Numbered from the stretch's first letter, positions 8,936-19,467 are shown. The stretch is 23,673 nt of DNA from Chara braunii (GCA_003427395.1 BFEA01000320.1:1496786-1520458); one strand, 5' to 3'. A program made the numbers and translations. The notes: generated by a model from the sequence alone, not told the origin.

Positions 8936-8948
8936 CCATCTCAAATAG

Positions 8949-10259
8949 GCAATAGATGAGGGATTTGTCGTGCTTGATGACCGCAAGTACGTCAAGTGGG
9001 CAGATGATCTAGGAGACGTATCAATGTTCCCTTCGATGAAGGAGAATGTTGAAGCAAGGAGAGTAAAGCCGAGTAAAGGAAAGGAGCCGGTTAGGAGCCA
9101 GAGCATCAAGATAACTTTCGAAGGAGATATGCCAACCACACCCATAAGGGTGGGAGCTACCAAGTCGGCGAGGGGGTCTACATCAAGGAAGACCGATACA
9201 GATTACGTGATGGCAGAGAATGATGGACAACGGATTGATGGAGAGGAGGTTATTCTTTCACCGCGAAAGCAGGGAGTGAAAAAGTTCTTGATGAAGAGTT
9301 CGCTGGATGAGATTGACACGGTCGAGCCACTGGGACGGGCCCTTCAGCAGCCCATGCAGTGCTCTATTCTGGAATATCTGGCAGCATCCAAGCCGGCTCG
9401 TGACAAGTTACAGATGATCACGCGAAAGACTCGCATACCTCTATCAGAGGACGCTCAGGTGGCCCCTGAGGCGGATGCTCCTACTGCAGCAGTATCGGAG
9501 GTGACTGCTAGAGCAGATCGCATGGCGACAGTTCTTCTTGATGGGATGGAAGGTGTGTCTCCAGACAAGTTTTACATACTTGGTAGTGGGACCGTGGAAG
9601 CGATCCTAAACGACGGAGCGGTTTTAGATGCTGTGATCGATAACGGCAGTGAGGCTATCATTATAGACGAGGATCTGGCAGAGCAAGTTGGACTGGGACT
9701 CGATAGGTCATACTTATTCGAGATAGAGACGGCTGATGGGAGAAAGCAACAGATCTCAGGAGTTTGTCACAAGGCAGCCATAGAAGTCTAATGGGTACGA
9801 GTGACTCTACCAGTCTTTGCAGTCAAGAACTGCAGCTCTGACCTGCTCTTGGGACGGACGTGGTTGAGCCACGTGCATGCGGTGACGATAGAGCTACCGG
9901 ACGGGAGCCAGACACTGTCCATTAAGAAGCTAGATGGGACACGGGTTATGATAGAGACGGTGGAGCCTGGAGACCCGAGGAACAGAGCAGCTCTCGCTGT
10001 AGGAGCGGGACCTAGTGATCGGATTAAGTCATTACCTATCTCCGGCTGCGCAGTGCGATTTCGCGAGAAGAAGTATGGACCTCTGCTCACAGAAGAAGAA
10101 GGCAGGATTATAGAAGTGGAGGATTTAGGAAGTTGGCTGATAGTGGATGACAACTCGTATCCAAAGGAGGTAGATGAGAAATTTGGCAGTGTGGTATCTG
10201 TGTCTTTTTTAAGGGCACGGCCCCCTATGCGGGGCTACCCAAGTAACACAAGCGAGTAA
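8949..10259 (+). pseudogene. pol: aspartic protease region
   Basis: One frame is open from 8949 (just after a TAG at 8946) with a single internal stop, TAA at 9789. The linker (about 8960-9580) is charged. The protease core begins near 9600: VLDAVIDNGSEAIIID holds the active-site triplet, here Asp-Asn-Gly instead of the usual Asp-Thr/Ser-Gly, and LLLGRTWL near 9845 matches the conserved LxGxxWL second half. The TAA lies between these two landmarks. The enzyme would process Gag-Pol. The frame ends in TAA at 10257; the RT frame opens slightly upstream at 10247, so one indel separates them. Confidence 0.8.
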
Positions 10260-10948
10260 CTCAGAAAGTTAAGCAAGCGGCCGTGGGCCGCGAACGATCT
10301 GCACTGGAAGGAATATCGGAAGAAGAGATCGCAAAGAATATTAGAGAAAGAGAAAAAAAGGAGCCACAACGCCTAACGGAAGAGAGGATAGCAGGGATGG
10401 ACATCGGAGATGGGAACCTGACCCCACAGGAGCGGGAACGTGTGATAGAAATCCTTAATACATGCTATAAGGCTATAGCTTTCAGCGACGCGGAGTGCGG
10501 AAGGGTTGACCCTCGATACGCTAAGCCAGCAAGGATTTATACGATTCCACAAGTTCCATGGAATGACGCAGGACGGAAATACGCCCTGAAGGAGAAGGAA
10601 GAGGTTATCGCTTTCCTGAAAGAAAAGATGGTTTCTCATGTTGCAGAGTCATCTGACGGCGCTTATGCTAATCGATGGTTCTTCCTACGAAAGCCGAATG
10701 GCAAGATCAGGTGGATCGAGGACCTTCAAAAGGTCAATGAGGTGACGATTCGAGACGTAGGCTCCGTGCCTCACGCCGACTTACTGGCTGAAGGCACCGC
10801 GGGCAAGTCGATTTATTCGGTTTGTGATCTGTTCTCATGCTATGACGAGATACCGCTTGATCCCAGGGACAGACACCTTATGGCTATGCACACGCCATTT
10901 GGACTGATACAAATGATGGTCGTCCCTATGAGTTGGACTAATGGGTAG
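10247..10948 (+). pseudogene. pol: reverse transcriptase N-terminal part, YxDD lost
   Basis: The frame carries RT fingers and palm motifs in order: RWFFLRKPNGK with IRWIEDLQKVN (about 10675-10740), then IYSVCDLFSCYDEIPL with the first catalytic Asp at codon 10826, then TPFGLIQMMVVPMSWTNG (about 10890-10945). Next there should be a (Y/F)xDD motif with two more catalytic aspartates. Instead the frame ends in TAG at 10946, and after a one-base shift the sequence reads VAVFQ joined directly to TEVMPGVRRF. About 30-40 residues that normally lie between these blocks in related elements are missing. Polymerase activity is therefore not possible from this copy. Confidence 0.85.
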
Positions 10949-10950
10949 CC

Positions 10951-11850
10951 GTTTTTCAGACAGAGGTCATGCCAGGAGTAAGAAGATTCGTCGAACAGCA
11001 CCTAAGCGATATTTGCGCGATACTCGAGCAGCTGGACGACGCAAATTTGACGGTCAGCGGGACGAAGAACGGGTGGGCCATCTCGACTATTAAGATCTTA
11101 GGCTTTATCTGCGACTCGAGAGGACGCCGAGCGGATCCTGCAAAGCTAGACAAACTCCTAAATTGGTCGTCGTCGTTGCATAGTGCTACAGAGGTCCATC
11201 GATTTCTGGGAGTAGTCGGATATTGGCGGATTTTCATAAGCAGGTATGCAGAGAAGGCTGAGCCATTGAGGGTACTCCTTCGGAAGACTGAGAAATTATA
11301 CTGGGATTCTTCTCAGAAACTCGCTATGCAAGAGCTTAAAGATGAATTTAAGGAGGGAGGGCGCGTACTGGGCGTGCCGTTCTTTGATGATGAGGTCGAA
11401 AAACCCTTCATAGTATCCACGGATGCTGGACCTTGTTCAGTAGGTGGGCTGCTGTCTCAGAAGGACGCAGAAGGGAAGGAAAGACCGTTAAGATTTGAGA
11501 GTATGACACTTAATACGGCTGAGCGTAACTACAGTCAATTCAAGAAGGAAGTGTTAGCTGTCCTGCGGTGTCTAAACACGTTCAGACACTATATCTACGG
11601 ACGACGATTCATCTTAAGAGTAGATCCTACAGCAGTCGCCTCTGTCCTCCAGAAGGACTTTAGTCTAACGGACCCGACCATCTCACGAGTGTTGATACGG
11701 ATTCGACTCTATGATTACATAGTTAAGAGAATATCGGTTACTAAAATTGTCGTGGCGGACGGCCTTTCTCGGATCCCTCTGGAGGCTGAGCACCCGATAG
11801 TGGCTGGAGCCCTGACAATGGCGGAGCCGAGACGCGTCGATCGATTCTTG
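10951..11850 (+). pseudogene. pol: RT thumb/connection and RNase H
   Basis: Open in a different frame from the upstream RT block. It reads ILGFICDSRGRRADP and HRFLGVVGYWRIFI, the usual RT thumb landmarks (about 11095-11235). RNase H follows: STDAGPCSVGG with the first catalytic Asp (about 11417), AERNYSQFKKEVLAVL with the Glu (about 11520-11565), RVDPTAVASVL with the next Asp (about 11620), and VADGLSRIP (about 11752). This block itself is uninterrupted. RNase H would degrade template RNA during reverse transcription. Confidence 0.85.
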
Positions 11851-13420
11851 GTTAACCTTTACGAGGACAAATACCGAACGATCGGGCTACATTTGTCAGG
11901 AGAAGAGAGTCGAGATTCAGATATCCGGAGACAAGCGGCCCAGTACTGCCTTAGAGCGGGCCATCTATTCCGAAGGCCAGTCGAGTCGGGGATGCCCCTA
12001 CGAGTAGTTTGTGATCTTGAAGAGAGACAGGCGATAATTGCGGAGCTTCACGACGGGGTAGTCGAAGGTCATAGAGGAGTCAAAGGAACCTATGAAAAGG
12101 TACGCAGACTGTACTGGTGGGAGGGACAATATAAGGACGTCGAGAGATACTGTATAACCTGCGAGGAGTGCCAGAAGAGAGCTCTTGCGAAATACAAAGA
12201 GTCATTTCATCCATCCTATCCGACCAGGCCAGGAGAGAAGGTACACATCGATCTGGTGAAGATGCCGAAAGGAGTAGGCAATATGAACTATGTTGTGAAC
12301 ATACGAGATGACTTCACTGGATTCGTGGATGGTAGACCTATCAGGAGTAAGTCGGCTAGGGAAGTGAAGAACTTCGTCCTAGAGTACTTATCTAGGTATG
12401 GATGTGTCAGCAAGATAGTGATGGATAGAGGGGCGGAATTTCTAGCTGACGAGGTTCAAAGTGTGTTCAAGAGAGCCGGGGCGAAAGTTTCGATAGCCAC
12501 CGCTTACCACCCACAGTCGAAGAGGACACCAGACTCTGATAGCGTCATTATCCAAGTGGTGCAAAGGAAAGGACAGCGATTGACCACGATATTTTCAATA
12601 CGCGATCTGGGCGGACAATGTCACGGTCCGGGCTAGCACTGGATACCCACCATACACCTTGTGGTTCAGACGGCATTGTCCTCTCCCCATAGAGTTTCAC
12701 GTCGACAGCTGGACAACCGTCGACTGGGCGGGGAGGATGTCCAGAAAGGAACTCATAGCTGCTCGAACAAGACAGCTAGCCTACGCTTTGGAAGACAACC
12801 TTATGACAGCGGCAGATCGTTTGGCAGTGGAGCGGGACAAAGGTAAAGAGAGATGGGATAAGGGCGTGCGGATCAGGAAAGAGTGGGTGAGCGTAGGAGA
12901 TATGGTCCTTCTCTACGACGCAGCACTAGAAAGGACGTGGACCGGAAAACTCGCCAACAGATGGATGAGACCTTACAGAGTGGTTGAGGCGCTCGACTGT
13001 GGTGCCTATATGATTGCAGAATTAAACGGATCCAAGTGGAAGGACCCAGTGGCGGGTGCTAGGTTAAAACTGTTTAGACCCAGGCTTGCACCCACCTTAT
13101 CGCTGACAGGCCCGAAAGGGAAAGGGAAGGCCAAGATGGAGGATGAAGCCCCCTCGAGACGACTCGAGGCAGGGGAAAGTTCTAAAAAGAGGAAAAAAGT
13201 GGAGAGAAGGAAGGTCAAAGGGTTGGCATTAGGAAGAAGCAAGAAATGGTTATTCATGCTCAAAAGGGTCAGACGGAGAGTTCGCATTAACAGACTGGCG
13301 GGTCGGCACCTTTCTCGGGCCAACGTCAGAAGAAAGAGAGAATCGTACCAAGGCCAAAATCCCGAAGGAAAAGGAAAGTCTAGAAACATCTTCTTAGCCC
13401 CAGAACTCATAACAAACTGA
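11851..13420 (+). pseudogene. pol: integrase, frameshifted in the catalytic core
   Basis: An HHCC-type zinc-binding region (HDGVVEGH, then CITCEEC, about 12050-12170) precedes the catalytic core. Asp 1 is in VHIDLVKM (codon 12250) and Asp 2 in IVMDRGAEF (codon 12424). Just after YHPQS (about 12515) the reading moves to another frame, where FQYAIWADN and STGYPPYTLW continue the core (about 12590-12665), with a TGA at 12581. The shift falls where the third acidic residue (Glu) of the DDE triad should be. The C-terminus has GDMVLLYD and WMRPYRVVEAL, resembling the GPY/F module, and no recognisable chromodomain. It ends in a Lys/Arg-rich tail of about 100 residues. The enzyme would insert the cDNA into host DNA. 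Confidence 0.85.
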
Positions 13421-13544
13421 GACATGAGACAATTAAACGCCGACGTGGGCGTCCTTTACGGGCAATCACCCTGAAGCTCGTCCGCTTGGTTTGACGTAAG
13501 TGGTTAGGGCTCGACGGGGGCGTCGAGAAGTGGTCCGGGCTAAC

Positions 13545-15982
13545 TGTCAAGCGGCCACAAGCAGTGCGCCGCCTGAAATCTGCGGCTTTGGGACTTGGGC
13601 TCAGGGACAAGTCCGTGTTTTGACGGTACTCTGGTATGACCAGGCAGCAAAGATAAGGGGAACTCAGGGCACCCCTGATTTTGGGCGCACTGAACCATAC
13701 AAGTAACCCTCAAAGATAGCAAAATGGGTAGCCGCTCCAGGCATATCTAGGGACCGTAATTTCAGCCCGATCCGGGGCTAGGCCTCGAATTGGCCGGGCG
13801 CTAGGGGGCATCGCGGGGACTAATTCCGCCGCAATGTTTTTGCAGCATACGACCGGGGCCGAAATGGGGCCTCGAATTTTTGTCTATTTTAGTACCATAA
13901 TTAAAGATGGGGAAAAAGGATTAAGACCAGTAGGGGAGAAGAGAAAAACATAATATCCCTTAATTTTTTTATTATTCATGGCATTTAATTCTAGGGGGAA
14001 TACCCCTGTTATTTCATGTTCCCGGCAATGAAATCAAAAGCGTAGAAAAAGGATTAAAAATGGTAAAAAAGAAAAGAAACAAAAGGAATTCGACCATTTA
14101 TTTAAACTTTCTCGGAATTTAATTTTGGGGAATTTACGGTTAATTTACTATTTCAGACAATAGAATTAAGAAAAAGGGAGAATGATTAAAAACGATGAAA
14201 GGGACAGGAACCCATGACTATTGTGAGATTGGTCTGATTTCGCCTCGATTACCCGCCATCAGCTCTAACCCCGGATTGATAATTTTCTCTGGATTGAGCC
14301 AGTTTTCACTACTGCGGATGATCGAGATTCCCTACGTCTCCTTCTCTAGTTTGCTTGATTACTAACTTCACCGCAGTTGGGATGTTCTGAGAGCGGGAGT
14401 CGCATGGACAGCATGGGGTGGTGGTACCTTGGATCGACATTACGGTATTTGGCTCGGAACGGATACATGGTTCGAAGAGGTTCGGTATTGTTACGGAGTG
14501 GCTGCGACCTACAGAATCCAACGTGTGCCTGGTTCGGTATGGGCTCGGCGTCAGTTGCTTCAGGCTTGAGGCCACTACGATGACATATTTTCAGGTTTAC
14601 GGCCATTGGGGTGCTTTGATCTCAAGTTTGGTACCGCTACGACGGTCTATCTCAGGATCGGGACTTTTGCGGTCGTTTATTTCTGGCTCGGACACATCGG
14701 CGTGACTCAATATCAGGTTTGGGGCAACCCCAACGGGTTATTTCAGGTTTGGGGACACTATGGTGAATCATTTTCAGGTTCGGAACCACTACGGCAGTCT
14801 CGGGGTCGATGATCTATTCAGGTTCGTTTTCAAGTTCGGGACCATTACGACAATTTAGTTCAGACTCCGCATCATTACAGCGATAGTATTCTGGTCCGGT
14901 ATTACCTCGGCATCTGCTTGTTTCAGGTTCGGTAATGGATCCGGATTGGCACGATATCGTTATATCCCGGCCACAGGGTACGCAGTATCGTTGGCATGGC
15001 AAGGAAGGTTTAGTATTTGGCATGAGGTCATTGGCTTTGCATGGGGATGCCACGGTGGCAGCGTTCTATGAGCTTGGTAAGGTGCAATTCACTGGATTAG
15101 CGTCGTAGCGACCTCGCTTCCTCTTATTTTCGGTGTGACTCTTTCGCGCTTACTTTGGCCCTTTATCTTGATTTCTGCAGCGAGGCAGCGGGCCACGTCC
15201 GGCACTATTAGTTTTTTATTGTGGTCCTATGTAGGGCGTTGGGCCTCAGGCTGTTGTTCCGGATCGCCCCAGAGACGAGCCTTGGGACTGGTCTGCTACC
15301 TGTCGAGAGATGGAACCCTGGGTACTGTTGAGGGACGGGGTTTCGTGAGGGCCGCGTCTCAGACCGTATATGGAAGGGACCGAGGAAAGCAAACGGGGAT
15401 TCGGAGAATGGAAGGTCAAACTAGGAGAGGGTGCGTGCACGGTGTACCTGGCGGACGTCCTTAGAGGTTGTTACACTGGGAGTTGTGCAAGTCGTGTCGA
15501 GCACTCTTGCACGGAGACGCGGGTTGTTATGGGAGCGGGGAGGAAGAGACTCAGGGTCGAGTGCCAGGCGTTCGCTGCCCGCAACGCAGTCTGGGTTTCA
15601 ACGCGCTGGGAACGGGCGAGCTGGCACAGGCGAATGCGCGCGGTGGCAGCGAGGGAAGAAAGGGGGGTATACACGATGTACCCGGGGGACACTATGCACT
15701 AAGGGGGACCAGGCGAAGACAGGCGCGGTGAGCCAGGTGTACTCCGCTAACTCACCCGCTCTCCCATACAGCTCGGTTGGGGGATAGGGAGTACTCGCGG
15801 TGAGATGTGTGCCAGGGGTTCTCGGTGGGGGATCACACCAGTGAATGAGGACGGAGGAACGTGAGGCGGCTTGGTGTGCAAGGCGTGCGCCTCGCACGCT
15901 CTCCCAGATAGCCCGATGGCGGATTAGCAAAACAACGACATGGAAGGTGGATGCAGACGGGGAAGAGAGGGGAGATGTGAGA
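13545..15982 (+). repeat. 3' long terminal repeat
   Basis: Direct copy of 2379-4823, starting TGTCAAGCGGCCACAAGCAG. Similarity is clear to GGAAGGTGGATGCAGA (about 15957) and then less certain, because an insertion of about 7 bp precedes the final GAGAGGGGAGA. A short deletion relative to the 5' copy near 14795 removes part of the 30-nt repeat array. The base pairs directly upstream (GTCCGGGCTAAC) are not a polypurine tract. The exact 3' end is uncertain. Confidence 0.9.
14619..14945 (+). repeat. About 30-nt minisatellite inside the 3' LTR
   Basis: The counterpart of the 3452-3780 array, with the same TTTCAGGTTCGG core and period. It lacks part of a unit near 14795 where the 5' copy reads TATTTCAGGC, a slippage-type difference. 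Confidence 0.75.
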
Positions 15983-17132
15983 CGGTGGGCGAGAAATACT
16001 CAGCCGATCAGAGTTGATTGAGCTGCTTATAGAGCGCCTGCTCAGAGCGTAGTTAGTGAGAAGATCGCGTGAGCGGCCCGCGCGACTCGTGACAGGGTGG
16101 CTGCTCTAGTAAGCGCGCTACAAGAAGGGAGGGAAGTTTTTTTTAATATTAGGGGAGAATTCTCTAGAAGAGGCATGGCCAGTGTCCACAGCGAATGCAC
16201 AGCAGAGAGAAGTGTCATGACGAAAACGTGCGAGATTCGCTGGAGGGAGCTCGACTACTGATGGTGTCATGTTTAAACCAGGGAGTCGGTGCGTTGCCTC
16301 TTAACTAATTCTAAGCTTTCGGTCTGTCCTCAAAGGCGGGCGGATACATCCAGACGCTGGGCTTGATATGCCACCTGCTCTCGAAGGCGGAGTGATTACA
16401 ACCAGGCAGCGGGCTTTATATAAACTATTGGTTTTTTGTTGAATTCTGAGCATCGCTCGGGGCACCAAAGCGGTGCAGATCCATGGGTGACACTGGGTTT
16501 GTTCTGCCGCCTGATCGTTTCCGCTTCGTTGAGAATATCTGAGCAACGATCTGCATGTTGAAGCTGCCCTTCGGACGGGCGAGATATGCAGGGCTGATCT
16601 AATTCCGCTCCCTGAATCGAGAGGGGTCGATGATTTTCTAACTAGCCAGGTAAGAAGGGCTCGATCAGGTTGTTCGACCAGTTTGGAATTATCGATGAAG
16701 AATCTATCTGCAAAGCAGGAAAGAATGCTTTCAGGTACCGAACTTGGTCAGCCCGTTCCATCAGTTCCAAACTATTGAAGACGAACCCGCCCTCTAAGTA
16801 GGGTCGGGTCCATGACTGTGAGCGGCTCGATCTCTCAATTTTTTTTTAATGTTGGGTTATTAAAAACGGACTTGTCCCCGGATCAGGGGGGGATGTATGC
16901 TGCCTTGGGCTTGGAATACCTGCTCAATCATTTTTGTTATTATTGAGAACGCACCTAGCCTTAAGCCGAGGGCGAATACATGCGGGGACTCGGAAACTAA
17001 GGGATGTGACTCCCCTAGCAAGGGGCTACGGCGGAAGGATCTAACAGAACGGAAAAGGGAAAGACAGGGAGAGAGACAAGAAGGGGAGAGGGAGAGAGAG
17101 GAAGAGTGTGGGTTCACAAAAATATGAACTGT
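15983..17132. other. No supportable gene downstream of the 3' LTR
   Basis: No convincing coding frame, RNA gene or repeat boundary is visible. There are T-runs at about 16138-16145 and 16839-16847, a TATATAAA-like string near 16423, and a purine-rich stretch (about 17030-17105). A short frame near 16060-16140 (ATRDRVAALVSALQEGREVFF) looks protein-like but is too short and too broken to call. It may be relic repeat sequence. Confidence 0.5.
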
Positions 17133-17266
17133 CAGTTCCTAGTACTGCTTGTTGTACTAGGTGGGCGGAGTGTTGGATCTGGGATTGGTTTTCGGATGAA
17201 TGTGTTACTCATAGCGAGAAGAAACTTGTAAGGAATGCTGAAACTCGGACTGATCACTAGGAACTG
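17133..17266. repeat. Nested inverted repeats
   Basis: CCTAGTAC (17138-17145) and GTACTAGG (17154-17161) form a perfect 8-bp stem with an 8-nt loop. CAGTTCCTAGT (17133-17143) is also perfectly complementary to ACTAGGAACTG (17256-17266), so the same left arm can pair with two partners. Confidence 0.6.
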
Positions 17267-17979
17267 GCGCTCTTCTTGAGTTGCTCTACTCTTTGTGATC
17301 TCAGCAAGCTGAATTTAGATCTAACACTCATGTACTCACGGCGATCACCGTGAAAAGGAATACATTTTGACTTGTGGACGCGGATGGACGTACCATCCCC
17401 AAGAGAAGGGGAAGGTGGCAGGCAGTGCAACCCCCAACACCCTGCTGGTCGCCGAGGACCTCTGAAGCGGGCGCGGCGAGTGACAGACGCCGTAGCCCTT
17501 GGCTTCGGCGATCGACAGGTGACCCCTCCTCGGGTTTCCTCACACCGGGACGGAGCATGCGGCGCAGTCCGCTGACCTCCCGACCTCATCCATCGGCATC
17601 CTTGGTTGCTCTCGGTAGCCGCTCGGGCGGGATATTAAAGTATGTCGAGATCTGAACTACGGTGCCGCCACAGCGGTCCGCCATGCAGAGCCGGTCGGGG
17701 TCACCGTGGGGGAGTCGAGCCAGGATCCCACAATTGGCAGCGATGTGGTGAGGGACGGGAATGCATCGCTTGAGCGGGAGTGATGGCCACTGGGATTGGG
17801 GGGAGAGGCTACAGGTGCAAGGTCCGGCGACACGGAGATGACGAAGTCCGCCGAGATCCGAACTTCTTCAGGCAGGGGGGGGTCAGCCGGGGATTGTCGT
17901 GCCGTCGGGAGGGGCAGAATGCACAGAGACAGAATAGCGGTAGTCCGGATTCAACACGGGTTCCATAGAAGGGGCTGAA
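17267..17979. other. No supportable gene; GC-rich anonymous sequence
   Basis: Several overlapping open frames of 60-110 codons exist on both strands, but none has recognisable motifs or stands out from the others. The stretch contains the first copy of a 22-bp motif (17844-17865). Confidence 0.4.
17844..17865 (+). repeat. 22-bp motif, copy 1
   Basis: AAGTCCGCCG, then AG, then ATCCGAACTT. The same motif recurs in the same orientation at 19110 and 19182. Its two ends (AAGTCCG and CGAACTT) are imperfect inverted complements. Confidence 0.75.
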
Positions 17980-18324
17980 TTGCATGGAAGGGAAAGAGGG
18001 GAGGAAATAGAGGAAGGGAAGGAAGGGGAAGAAGGGGAGGAAGAAGGGGAAGAAGGGGAGGAAAGGGAGGAAGGGGGAGAAACGGAGCTGATTGAATTGA
18101 TTGAAGGAAGAAAGGGTGCTAACGGGGACGTGGGTATTGGAGACGACGAAGGCGAGGACAATGGGAACGACGCCGGATCTGGAGAGTCGTCTGATGAGTT
18201 CGGACAACTGTACGGAGAGCATCGCGAGGATGATGTGGACGACAATGCACGACAATGGAGATGGAGAAACAGGTGGTTAGCAGCCTTTCTGCAGAGCCTG
18301 AAGACTATGAGGTCCAAGCACTGA
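17980..18324 (+). CDS. Acidic Glu/Gly-rich open frame, possible N-terminal exon
   Basis: A 114-codon frame that is extremely rich in Glu and Gly (EEGKEGEEGEEEGEEG), followed by an Asp-rich part (GDDEGEDNGNDAGSGESSDEF). It overlaps, in another frame, the start of the next open frame (18255), so a one-base indel or a splice could join them. Composition suggests a disordered acidic segment of the kind often found at the N-terminus of nuclear proteins. Purine-rich DNA can give such frames by chance, and on the other strand it gives a Ser/Pro-rich frame. Confidence 0.3.
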   Translation: MHGRERGEEIEEGKEGEEGEEEGEEGEEREEGGETELIELIEGRKGANGDVGIGDDEGEDNGNDAGSGESSDEFGQLYGEHREDDVDDNARQWRWRNRWLAAFLQSLKTMRSKH

Positions 18325-18702
18325 CGTCTGTTGTCCATCTGCAACACCGGTTCGACGAGGCTTCCGTTGCTATGAGCCCATCTAAAGCAAGTCGCTGTAT
18401 AAGCAACGAAGAAGGTATCGACGGTATCCTCGGCGACCAGCATGTGTCCTTGCATCCGTCCACAATGCCTGACGTCGAGGACGCTCGCAACGTGTACCCT
18501 TCTGTGGCAGCTGCCCTCGCTTTCTCGTTGCCGAACTCTCTGATATTGCCGGCCACCCTCGTCGACGGAGGGCAAGGCGAGGTCAGGGGACGACAACATG
18601 TCACGTCCCCTAAACAATCTAGGGTCGGTACTCAAGCTCTCGACGTGCTCGCTTTGCCCGCGCCAACTTCACCGACGAAGGAGCGCAGAGACAAACCGAT
18701 TG
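18255..18702 (+). CDS. Probable exon upstream of the Ulp1-like domain
   Basis: The open frame from the ATG at 18255 reads like a Ser/Pro/Asp-containing linker (LSAEPEDYEVQALTS, LPAPTSPTKERRDKP) and has no recognised domain. It meets a good splice donor, G|GTAAGC, at 18702/18703, eight bases before its TGA. A pyrimidine-rich acceptor (TTTCTTCTGCTGTACAG) ends at 19467, and the next open frame there is in matching phase. The implied intron is 765 bp. The exon assignment and its link to the downstream protease domain are inferred from splice signals and strand only. Confidence 0.4.
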
Positions 18703-19109
18703 GTAAGCTGTGAAGAACGCCACACTGTCTGTCTGAGCGCCCAGGCTTCCAAAAACGAGAGTGCGCCTTCCTTCGTAGTCCGGATGTCGGCGGACTACAA
18801 TCCGCGCCATACATACGACGATTATCCTCACTGTTTATCGATATGGAAAGTTTCCCATGCCGACATACTACAGTCACAAGTCCTTCCAAGTTCCAACTAT
18901 ATCTCGTTGGCCATTCTGTGAGTCAACCAGGTTGCTGGTCGCGGGCAGTGAAGACTTCATCGAAAACATAACACTCCATCAAAGGAAGGACCTATCCTTC
19001 TATGAAGTGGGTTTTTATTAAGACATTCCCTCGCAAAAATCTCGCCGGCTAAGAACCTGGCCAACTAAATGGAATGACGTTTTTCTCTTCTCGGAAAGAG
19101 TGGTGGTTT

Positions 19110-19131
19110 AAGTCCGCCGGGATCCGAACTT
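19110..19131 (+). repeat. 22-bp motif, copy 2
   Basis: Matches copy 1 except in the central bases (GG for AG), same orientation. It lies in the proposed intron. Confidence 0.75.
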
Positions 19132-19181
19132 CCTATGTCAATGCGTAATGTGGTTAGTCTCTGTGGGCCTGCTGTGGGAAA

Positions 19182-19203
19182 AAGTCCGCCGCAATCCGAA
19201 CTT
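19182..19203 (+). repeat. 22-bp motif, copy 3
   Basis: Matches copy 1 except in the central bases (CA for AG), same orientation, starting 72 bp after copy 2. Confidence 0.75.
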
Positions 19204-19467
19204 TGGGGAATGTTGGCCTTCCGCTTCTGTGACTTATGATGGTTTTCCTTTGTGAAGAGCGGGGGTGTCAAGGTCGAATGCGCTAGTCGTTTTGTTTTTC
19301 AGTTGCACACACGCACCTCGATGCTCATGGCCATGCAAAATCGAGGTTCTATAATTGGAGAGGTCCTGCGTCTTTATGATTATGTGGTTCTCATATTGTC
19401 ACTTCCATCAGATTCGTGTTGGAAAACGTGTATTCATTTTTCGTTCTGTCTTTCTTCTGCTGTACAG

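Larger units (their letters stand above)
2379..15982 (+). mobile_element. Ty3/gypsy LTR retrotransposon, degenerate, about 13.6 kb
   Basis: Two direct repeats of about 2.44 kb (2379-4823 and 13545 to about 15982) flank, in order, a pre-gag ORF cluster, gag with a CCHC knuckle, aspartic protease, reverse transcriptase, RNase H and integrase. RT-RNase H-integrase is the Ty3/gypsy (Metaviridae) order. The element begins TGTCA and the 5' LTR ends TGACA, its inverted complement. I see no 5-bp target duplication: the bases before 2379 are CCCGA and no match follows the 3' LTR. There is no clear purine tract directly before the 3' LTR and no canonical tRNA primer site at 4824. Every major gene is broken, so this copy is non-autonomous. 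The exact 3' end is uncertain by about 10-20 bp because the two LTR copies diverge there. Confidence 0.93.

Noticed and set aside
8253-8948. A 231-codon Met-rich frame overlapping gag
   Set aside because: It is the shifted reading of the Arg/Asp/Gly repeat region of gag. The Met-rich composition comes from GA-TG codon overlap. The gag frame has recognisable domains.
17883-18635. A 250-codon Ser/Pro-rich minus-strand frame
   Set aside because: It is the complement of the purine-rich Glu/Gly frame and of the likely exon at 18255. No motifs or splice signals support it.
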